Both the position numbers and the translations under genes were made by a program. DNA of 7,025 nt from Tannerella sp. (lineage in GTDB: Bacteria; Bacteroidota; Bacteroidia; Bacteroidales; Tannerellaceae), in assembly GCA_031259505.1 (NCBI GenBank), contig JAIRLL010000236.1:1-7025 (forward strand). Reading direction: 5' to 3'. Below are positions 1-5,516 of this stretch, piece after piece; the first letter of the stretch is position 1, and each line of letters starts with the position of its first letter. The notes under the pieces were generated by a model. The model searched no databases and had not been told where the DNA came from. It saw only the letters and a list, made by a program, of their open reading frames with translations.

Positions 1-2093
1 AAGACGTGCGACGGCTCGAACGTAAAGATCTGTATGCTGCCTGCGCTTTGATACTGGTATTCGATGTTCGCAAAAAATCCTGACGGCAAGTGCAGCGAAT
101 TGTTCATATTAATGATCAGCCGCGGTTTTTCAACCGTTCTGATGCCGTCCGTCAATGCTACTTCCTGCATGTTTTTCATCCACATTACTGTCAGCGAAGG
201 CTCGTAGAATCCCATGCGCCGGCGCAGGTTGAGCGTTGCATTCAGCCGGCGCTGGCGGTCGAAATTGCGCCAGGAATAGACGACTGTCGACGGCCTTTCG
301 GGGAGCGTGTAGAAATACGATCCGATGAAGTCGCTGTTGTGAGTGTAGCCCAGCGCCAGATACGCAAACTTGTACGCAAACGAATATTGCAGACGGTGCG
401 ACAACTGTGGCGTCAGCATCGGATTGCCGGCCTGATAGAAAAAACGGTTCAGATACGTCGTGTAATTGTTCAGCAGGTTGAAGTTGGGTCGCACCGTCAT
501 GATGCGGTAACTGAACGACTGCCTCACGGCGCCCGCATGGACGGAAACGCCTACGCTGGGAAAGAAGTTTGAATATGTTTTGTCGATGTTATTTGTATTA
601 TAGAGCAGATCATGATATTTATACTGAACACGTTCGTAACGCAAACCGGCATTCCAGTCGAACACTTCGCCGCCCTGCTCGTAGGCCACGTAGCCTGCCG
701 TTTTCGATTCCGACGAGGCTGTTTCCGAATTGTCGGCCACGCCGCCGTTGTAGGTGAGGATGCTTTCGCCCTCGACGAGGCTCAGGTCGGCGCCGGCCGT
801 CAGCGTGCGGCCTTCTCCGAAGGTATGTTTTAACTTGGGGCTGACGGCAAAAACCTGATAGTCGGATCTGTTGACGGTCACAACTTCGGCGGCGCCATAA
901 GCCGATGACAGTTCTTCGGACGTCTGATCTCGCCCCTTGTGCGTCCGCAGGTAATCGGCATACACATTCACTTCCGTGGCGGCGGACAGATTTCCGGCAT
1001 AATACGTATTGATATGGTTTTCCCAATCACGGTTTGCAAGATAGGATTGCCCCGAAAGCACGGTCAGCGGCTGTCCGTTGGCATGTAGGGCGGTGGAATA
1101 GGGCGAGCGGTCGGCGACGTTCTCTCTCGTGCCGTCGTATTTGATGCCCAGCGACTGTTTCTCATTCACAGCATAGTCGGCGCCAAGCGACCAGGCATAT
1201 TGTTTGATCGAGGCATAGTCCGACGTGATCGTTGTTTGCTGCCGCCAAAGCGTGTCGGGAGTTGCGACGCCGGTTTCCATTTCCTGAAAACTGCGGCGGC
1301 GGTCGTCGTCGAAGCCGAGCATGGCAAACAAATTGAGGCTGCCGGAGTTGTAGTTCAGGCGGATATTTTCGTTGTGACTTGTGCGGTGATTGCGTCGCGC
1401 TTCGCCCTCGAGCTGCATCGAAAATCCCTGTTCGCGGCGGCGCGTCCGGATCAGCAGCACCGCGCTGACCGATGCGTCGTATTCGCTGCCCGGATTGGTG
1501 TTCAGTTCCACTGTCTTGACGTCCTTGACCGACAGTTGCCGCACTTCGTCGATCGACTGCACTTTGCGGCCATTGATGTAAATATCCGGCTTGCCGCCTG
1601 CAAATGATTCCAGTTCGCCCTGACTGGACGTCATGCCGGGGATTTTCCGCAAAACGTCCATCATGTCGGTTTCCTTGCCGAGCGACGTGTTTTCGATTGT
1701 GGCGATGATATTGCCTCCCTTCATCTGGAACGCTTTTCGCTGGCCGGTCACGATCACTTCGCCCAGTTCGGCGGATATATCTTTCAGTGCGACGATGCCC
1801 AGCGACACATCGGCCTGTTCGACTGCCACTGTGCGGGTTTCGGTTGCGTAACCGATAAACGACACGCGGATGATGTACTGTCCCGATGCGACGTTCTGCA
1901 AAGTGAAGAGTCCGTCGTTGTCGGTTGTGCAGCCGGTTACAATACTCGAGTCCTGCTGCAAAAGCGCGACTGTTGCGAAAGCGACGGGCGCGTCGCCCGT
2001 CTGCTCTTTCACTGTGCCCGTGATCGAATGCTGGGCATACATGCTGCATGTCATCATGCAGGCGATAAGAATGGCATAAATGTTCCGTTTCAT
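1..2093 (-). CDS. Outer-membrane beta-barrel (TonB-receptor-like) protein, 3' end outside window
   Basis: My reading of the minus strand from the ATG at 2091-2093 is open for 697 codons to the window edge, with no stop or frameshift. Residues 1-20 are a signal peptide (MKRN start, short hydrophobic run, likely cleavage after MYA before Gln21). Residues about 23-105 form a carboxypeptidase-regulatory-like beta-sandwich (ITGTV, FATVAL, TDNDGLFTL, SGQYIIRVSFIGY). Residues about 112-218 are plug-like, with the family motifs DVLRKIPGM (146-154), DIYINGRKV (170-178) and NPGSEYDASVSAVLLIRTR (200-218). From about 225 onwards the sequence alternates polar and hydrophobic residues with many Tyr, Asn and Arg, as in an outer-membrane barrel. 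This is the OMP_b-brl_3 type, usually near 780-800 residues, so roughly 80-100 C-terminal residues lie outside the window. Such proteins sit in the outer membrane and probably import or bind a ligand; the substrate cannot be read from sequence, and no SusD-like partner is visible. Confidence 0.93.
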   Translation of the reverse strand, partial: MKRNIYAILIACMMTCSMYAQHSITGTVKEQTGDAPVAFATVALLQQDSSIVTGCTTDNDGLFTLQNVASGQYIIRVSFIGYATETRTVAVEQADVSLGIVALKDISAELGEVIVTGQRKAFQMKGGNIIATIENTSLGKETDMMDVLRKIPGMTSSQGELESFAGGKPDIYINGRKVQSIDEVRQLSVKDVKTVELNTNPGSEYDASVSAVLLIRTRRREQGFSMQLEGEARRNHRTSHNENIRLNYNSGSLNLFAMLGFDDDRRRSFQEMETGVATPDTLWRQQTTITSDYASIKQYAWSLGADYAVNEKQSLGIKYDGTRENVADRSPYSTALHANGQPLTVLSGQSYLANRDWENHINTYYAGNLSAATEVNVYADYLRTHKGRDQTSEELSSAYGAAEVVTVNRSDYQVFAVSPKLKHTFGEGRTLTAGADLSLVEGESILTYNGGVADNSETASSESKTAGYVAYEQGGEVFDWNAGLRYERVQYKYHDLLYNTNNIDKTYSNFFPSVGVSVHAGAVRQSFSYRIMTVRPNFNLLNNYTTYLNRFFYQAGNPMLTPQLSHRLQYSFAYKFAYLALGYTHNSDFIGSYFYTLPERPSTVVYSWRNFDRQRRLNATLNLRRRMGFYEPSLTVMWMKNMQEVALTDGIRTVEKPRLIINMNNSLHLPSGFFANIEYQYQSAGSIQIFTFEPSHV

Positions 2094-2121
2094 AAGATTG
2101 TTAATTAAATGAATGATGTCG

Positions 2122-2129
2122 CAAAGATA
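2122..2129 (-). promoter_or_regulatory. Bacteroides-type -7 box for the receptor gene
   Basis: Read on the minus strand this is TATCTTTG, an exact match to the Bacteroides -7 consensus TAnnTTTG, lying 28 bases before the receptor start codon. The nearest TTTG that could act as the -33 box (plus-strand CAAA at 2155-2158) is 25 bases away, longer than the usual 19-21. The promoter is therefore plausible but imperfect. The leader between it and the ATG is AT-rich and has no Shine-Dalgarno sequence, as is normal in this phylum. Confidence 0.45.
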
Positions 2130-2298
2130 TGCAATATAACTTACGTCGATGGCGCAAATAATCTTAAAAACAATCCGTTTGTCGTATTTCTATCGTTTCA
2201 TCCTGCCTTAATAAGATATTAGCATGTAATAAGTGACACTGTATCAACTGGAAAATGCAACTGCAAAGGATTGCGCAGGCGCTTTACGGCACATTTCA

Positions 2299-2588
2299 TT
2301 ATTGCCCCAGCCGTCCGGCTTCGCTGCCGGCAGCGCTTTTACCCTTGTACGTGCCTGTCCGGTAGTTGTGAAATTCCATGCCACGGTGAGCGATACGGCA
2401 CGGCTGTCGTATTTCATATACCTGTCCATCGAGATGTGGAAGATTTGCATTTTCGAATGATACCTGTTCCACAGGAAGAGGTCGCTTCCAGCGAGTGTCG
2501 CCGTAATTTTCCTGTTGAACAGGCTCTTTCGGCGGCTGATGTCGAAGGATCCGAAGGATCCGCTGTCGTACATATCAATGACGGTCGG
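2299..2588 (-). pseudogene. Decayed 3' end of a second outer-membrane beta-barrel gene
   Basis: On the minus strand the frame through 2573 reads MYDSGSFGSFDISRRKSL, then FNRKITATLAGSDLFLWN, and ends in DSRAVSLTVAWNF. This is the last part of an OMP_b-brl_3-type barrel: a KSLFNRK strand, a TLAGSDLF strand and a final DSR-x-VSLTV strand ending in Phe. At the TTT run (2371-2373) one base is missing. The next frame continues HNYRTGTYKGKSAAG and then SEAGRLGQ with a TAA at 2299-2301, which resembles the conserved YKG..A..E..RL tail of this family. Everything upstream of these roughly 95 residues is gone: a stop occurs in frame at 2598-2600, just inside the repeat array. It lies upstream of the intact receptor in the same orientation, so it may be a relic of a tandem paralogue. 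The family match comes from remembered motifs, not a search. Confidence 0.75.
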
Positions 2589-2876
2589 ACAACCATCTCA
2601 AATTTCAAGACAACTATCTCAAGTTTCAGGACAACTGTCCCGTATTTTAGGACAACTATCCCGTATTTCGGTGCAACAGTCCCGTATTTCGGTGCAACAG
2701 TCCCATGTTTCAGGACAACAGTCCCGTGTTTCGGGACAACAGTCCCGTGTTTCGGGACAATAGTCCCATGTTTCAGGATAACTGTCCTGAGTTTAAAGAC
2801 AACTGTTCCGTGTTTTAAGACAACTGTCCCGTATTTCAGGATAACTGTCTCAAGTTTCAAGACAACTGTCTAAGGT
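2589..2876. repeat. 21-bp tandem repeat array, 13 full units plus a partial
   Basis: Thirteen head-to-tail 21-bp units run from 2589 to 2861, followed by a degenerate partial unit to about 2876. The typical unit is ACAACTGTCCCGTATTTCAG plus G. The two units at 2715-2756 are identical and the outer units differ most, as expected when the centre is homogenised by unequal exchange or slippage. Unit positions 3-4 (AA), 8 (T) and 15-17 (TTT, broken only in the partial unit) do not vary. Substitutions fall about equally on all three codon positions, which argues against protein coding even though two plus-strand frames and one minus-strand frame stay open as heptapeptide repeats. Unit junctions carry a dyad such as GGACAACTGTCC or GGGACAACAGTCCC. 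No spacers are present, so it is not CRISPR. I do not recognise the family. Confidence 0.92.
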
Positions 2877-3000
2877 ATTATATCTTATTTATTTCATATC
2901 CATTAGTATATATTGGCAACTGGCGCATTTGCCGCGGCTTATTTCACATTAATTTTCAAAGATTCTTCCGTGCCGTACAGTTCCAAAGAGGCAGCGATAC

Positions 3001-3116
3001 TGAAACTGCCGTGCGAAAAACACAGGCCGCAGGGAGAAGAGGGAGCAGCGCGCGTCCGGCGCCGCACAGGCGGTTTTTCGAGCCGCCTGCGCAGCATGAT
3101 GAAACGGCAGTCTTTC
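3001..3116. other. GC-rich segment with nested inverted repeats
   Basis: This segment stands out from its AT-rich flanks by high GC content. An inner hairpin pairs CAGGCGG (3067-3073) with CCGCCTG (3083-3089) around a 9-base loop. An outer stem pairs TGAAACTGCCGT (3001-3012) with ACGGCAGT (3104-3111) and TTCA (3114-3117), leaving a two-base bulge. It has no T tract typical of an intrinsic terminator. It could be a small structured RNA, an interspersed repeat or the remains of a gene; nothing in the flanking 2877-3195 region is recognisable as coding, and the short reading frames here resemble no family I know. Confidence 0.3.
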
Positions 3117-3195
3117 AAACAAATCATAATTTACTTCCAAATATCTTCACAGTCTTTCGTTTTATGCCATTAAAGATTAAAAAAACGCAATTCGC

Positions 3196-3226
3196 TTTGA
3201 AAAGTTTTGCCGTCTTTTTATATTTG
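3196..3226 (+). promoter_or_regulatory. Bacteroides-type promoter of the ThiC-like gene
   Basis: A TTTG -33 box at 3196-3199 and TATATTTG at 3219-3226, an exact TAnnTTTG -7 box, are separated by 19 bases, the standard spacing for the primary sigma factor of Bacteroides. Transcription should begin at about 3231-3235. That is almost on the first ATG at 3236, so translation may really start at the second ATG (3266), which would have a leader of about 30 bases. No TPP riboswitch can fit between this promoter and the gene. Confidence 0.7.
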
Positions 3227-3235
3227 CCGTGAAAA

Positions 3236-4819
3236 ATGGCAAGGCCTATACATATCAGATACAGGATGGCAGAAAAAGCAAAGGATGAGAAATCGGCTTC
3301 CCGGCCGAAACTGAACAGGATTTACGTTCCCGGAATGATTAACCGGCTGCAAATCGGCATGCGTCAGATTACGCTTTCCGACACTGTGAATATCAGGGAA
3401 AACGGCACGAAAACGGTGAAAAGCAACAATCCCGTCACGCTGTACGACACATCGGGACCTTACTCCGATTCCCGCTATGTGCATTCGATGGAAAACGGGC
3501 TTTACCGTATCCGCGACAGTTGGAACAGCAAGCGCAAGGATATTGTCCAGGAACAGAAACATCATGCCGACGCGGACGGGCGTCATTTTCCCAACAGGCC
3601 GCCCGTTACCAGAGCAAAACCCGACAGACAGATTACGCAGATGTATTACGCCCGGCAGCGAATCATCACGCCCGAAATGGAATATGTGGCCATACGGGAA
3701 AATCAGCAGGTCGAAGCGCTGGGGATAAAATCGTATATCACACCCGACTTCGTACGGAAAGAAATCCTTTCGGGACGGGCTGTCATTCCCTGCAGCATCA
3801 ATCATCCCGAAGTGGAGCCGATGATTGTCGGGAAACGTTTCAGGGTGAAAGTCAATACCCAGATCCAGCCGCCCAAAGATTCCGTCAGGGAAGCGGTCGA
3901 GCAAATCATTCTGTACTGCAAATGGGGTACGGACACGCTGCTCGACCTCTCGCTTCACGACAACTGTCATCAAACGCGCGAATGGCTGATTCGCAACAGC
4001 CCCGTCCCCCTCGGGACAAGTCCGCTGTATCAGGCGCTGGTGAAGGTAAACGGAAAAGCCGAAGACCTGAGCTGGGAACTTTTCCGGGAAACGCTGACCG
4101 AACAGGCCGAACAGGGAGTAGACTTTGTAGCCATTCATGCCGGCATGCGTCTGAAGCATCTGAAACTGATAGATATTCGCCTGACCGAACTCGTTTCCCG
4201 CAGTGGAATCGCCATCAGCCAGTGGATGGAATCGCACGGGGAAGAGAATTTCCTCTACACGCATTTCAGCGAGATATGCGAAATTCTGAAAACCTACGAC
4301 ATCACGCTCTGGCTGAGTTGCGGCCTGCGTTCAGGCTCTATCTACGATGCCAACGACCACGCCCAGTATGCCGAACAGCACGAGATGTGCGGACTGATCG
4401 AATCGGCATGGGATCAGTGCGTTCAGGTGATGTGCGAAGGCCCCGGACATGTGCCGCTGAACAAGATCGAAACAAACATCAGGGAACATCGGTATATATG
4501 TAAAGGACTGCCGTTTTTTACTTTGTGCATCACTCCCGTGGATATTGCAGGCGAATTCGACTACATAGCTTCGGCTATCGGCAGCGCGCATATTGCATGG
4601 CATGGCGCGTCGCTGGTCAGCGGCATCACGATGAAAGACGAACTCAGGGTTCCGGCTCCGGAAGATATTCGAATGGACATTTTTGCGCACAAAATCGCCG
4701 CGCATTCGGCCGATATTGCCAAAGGCCATCCCGGTGCGCAGGTGCGCGACAATGCGCTGAGCAAAGCCCGCCGGGAAGGACGGCTGGTAGATTTTAACAT
4801 ACTGAAAATCGCGCCCTGA
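3236..4819 (+). CDS. ThiC-family protein lacking the C-terminal [4Fe-4S] cysteine motif; divergent paralogue
   Basis: ThiC (HMP-P synthase) is a cytosolic radical-SAM enzyme that converts aminoimidazole ribotide to the thiamine pyrimidine. This 527-residue protein keeps the ThiC scaffold in order: YDTSGPY (70-76), ITPEMEY (144-150), INHPE (188-192), TREW-RNSPVP (247-257), YQAL-KVNG-EDL (265-278), EQGVDF (292-297), IHAG (300-303), ENFLY (337-341), DAND (371-374), EGPGHVP (401-407), KIAAH (486-490) and AKGHPGAQ (495-502). It stops at residue 527, just after the FNLALDP-equivalent segment, so the C-x2-C-x4-C tail is missing. Substrate-site motifs are altered: NIGNS is QIQPP, DLSTG is DLSLH, SRGG is SRSG, GDGLRPG is SCGLRSG and TLGPLTTD is TLCITPVD. 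The coordinates give the longest frame, but promoter position and family N-termini favour Met11 (3266). The gene stands alone, with no thi neighbours and no THI element. HMP-P synthase activity is unlikely; the actual role is unknown. Confidence 0.9.
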   Translation: MARPIHIRYRMAEKAKDEKSASRPKLNRIYVPGMINRLQIGMRQITLSDTVNIRENGTKTVKSNNPVTLYDTSGPYSDSRYVHSMENGLYRIRDSWNSKRKDIVQEQKHHADADGRHFPNRPPVTRAKPDRQITQMYYARQRIITPEMEYVAIRENQQVEALGIKSYITPDFVRKEILSGRAVIPCSINHPEVEPMIVGKRFRVKVNTQIQPPKDSVREAVEQIILYCKWGTDTLLDLSLHDNCHQTREWLIRNSPVPLGTSPLYQALVKVNGKAEDLSWELFRETLTEQAEQGVDFVAIHAGMRLKHLKLIDIRLTELVSRSGIAISQWMESHGEENFLYTHFSEICEILKTYDITLWLSCGLRSGSIYDANDHAQYAEQHEMCGLIESAWDQCVQVMCEGPGHVPLNKIETNIREHRYICKGLPFFTLCITPVDIAGEFDYIASAIGSAHIAWHGASLVSGITMKDELRVPAPEDIRMDIFAHKIAAHSADIAKGHPGAQVRDNALSKARREGRLVDFNILKIAP

Positions 4820-4828
4820 CCGGGTCAG
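4816..4828. other. Palindrome holding the stop codons of both convergent genes
   Basis: CTGACCGGGTCAG is a 5-bp stem (CTGAC/GTCAG) around CGG. It contains the TGA of the ThiC-like gene (4817-4819) and, on the other strand, the TGA of yqgE (4825-4827). There is no U-rich tail on either side, so it would be a weak terminator at best. It may instead mark the junction left when the 3' end of the thiC-like gene was lost. Confidence 0.3.
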
Positions 4829-5418
4829 TTCATGTCGGGATACTTGGGGTAGTTCGTCCAGGCGTCGTACGGACTGCCGAGCGAGGCGACGGATTTTTTC
4901 CAGAACGAGTCGTCGCCGGCCTGCATCATCTCGTCGGACGTCATGACGCTGACCAGCCACGAATCGTTGATAATCTCGCCGTCGAGCTGATCTTCCATCC
5001 ACCCCGAATAACCGATGAAAAACTTGATTTTCCCTTCTATGGGATTCCGGTCGAGCATGTACTTTTTCAACACCCCAAAATCGCCGTCGAAACACAGACC
5101 GCCGCCGATTTCCACGCCGCCGGGAATCCTTTTACCCAGCAGATGCATGAAAAACAGATGACTGGAACCTGCAGGTCCGCCCAGATATACCGGGATGTCG
5201 GGCAATTCTTTCAGTTCGGGGAAGAGACCGTTTACAGTCAGATCCGTACGCTTGTTCAATACAAAGCCCATCGACCCGCGTACATTGTGTTCGACCAGCA
5301 ATACTACCGAACGCTGAAAGTAAGCGTCGCGCAGGAAAGGTTCCGAAATAAGCACCCTTCCTCTTTGTGGACGTAAATCGTTGTGCCTGATTTCAAATAT
5401 GTTTTTATATTGATCCAT
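4825..5418 (-). CDS. yqgE: YqgE/AlgH family (UPF0301) protein
   Basis: A 197-residue cytosolic protein of the YqgE/AlgH (DUF179) family, of about the usual length. Family features in order: RGRVLISEPFL (19-29), FQRSVVLLVEH (34-44), GSMGFVLNK (48-56), PVYLGGP (76-82), CFDGDF (109-114), KFFIGYSGW (132-140) and DSWLV (152-156). The WTNYPKYPDMN C-terminus is like that of Bacteroides homologues as I remember them. I place the start at the ATG of MDQYKNIF (5416-5418), because the 14 extra residues of the longer frame (to 5460) do not resemble the family and upstream sequence is AT-rich leader. The biochemical function is not established; in pseudomonads AlgH affects alginate and other regulated phenotypes. 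It follows the aminotransferase gene on the same strand after 98 bases and converges on the ThiC-like gene. Confidence 0.92.
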   Translation of the reverse strand: MDQYKNIFEIRHNDLRPQRGRVLISEPFLRDAYFQRSVVLLVEHNVRGSMGFVLNKRTDLTVNGLFPELKELPDIPVYLGGPAGSSHLFFMHLLGKRIPGGVEIGGGLCFDGDFGVLKKYMLDRNPIEGKIKFFIGYSGWMEDQLDGEIINDSWLVSVMTSDEMMQAGDDSFWKKSVASLGSPYDAWTNYPKYPDMN

Positions 5419-5516
5419 GGTTATGCATTTTATACTGAAACGGACGACAATGTACTTCAAATTCCCGTAAGAAACGCAATGCAGGAAAAGAATATACGTT
5501 AAAAATAATAAATAAA

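Noticed and set aside
1162..2049. 295-residue minus-strand reading frame
   Set aside because: It is an out-of-frame shadow of the receptor gene, which is open in another frame with clear family motifs.
2055..2093. Lipoprotein signal (LIAC, residues 9-12) on the receptor protein
   Set aside because: The hydrophobic stretch before Cys12 is too short, acidic residues usual after the lipid-bearing Cys in Bacteroides are absent, and a normal cleavage site after MYA fits this family better.
2271..2873. 200-residue plus-strand reading frame over the repeat array
   Set aside because: Its first half is antisense to the receptor relic and looks random; the rest is just the translated 21-bp repeat, with no codon-position bias in substitutions.
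2589..2876. CRISPR array
   Set aside because: Units abut with no spacers, are only 21 bp, vary internally, and no cas genes are present.
2939..3140. Small basic proteins on the minus strand of the GC-rich island
   Set aside because: Two overlapping frames of about 62 residues, rich in Arg and Pro, with no recognisable motif or promoter; best explained by GC content.
2877..3235. TPP riboswitch before the ThiC-like gene
   Set aside because: No THI-box consensus pieces found, and the promoter lies directly before the start codon.
3218..4264. 348-residue minus-strand reading frame
   Set aside because: It is antisense to the ThiC-like gene, whose conserved motifs establish the coding strand.
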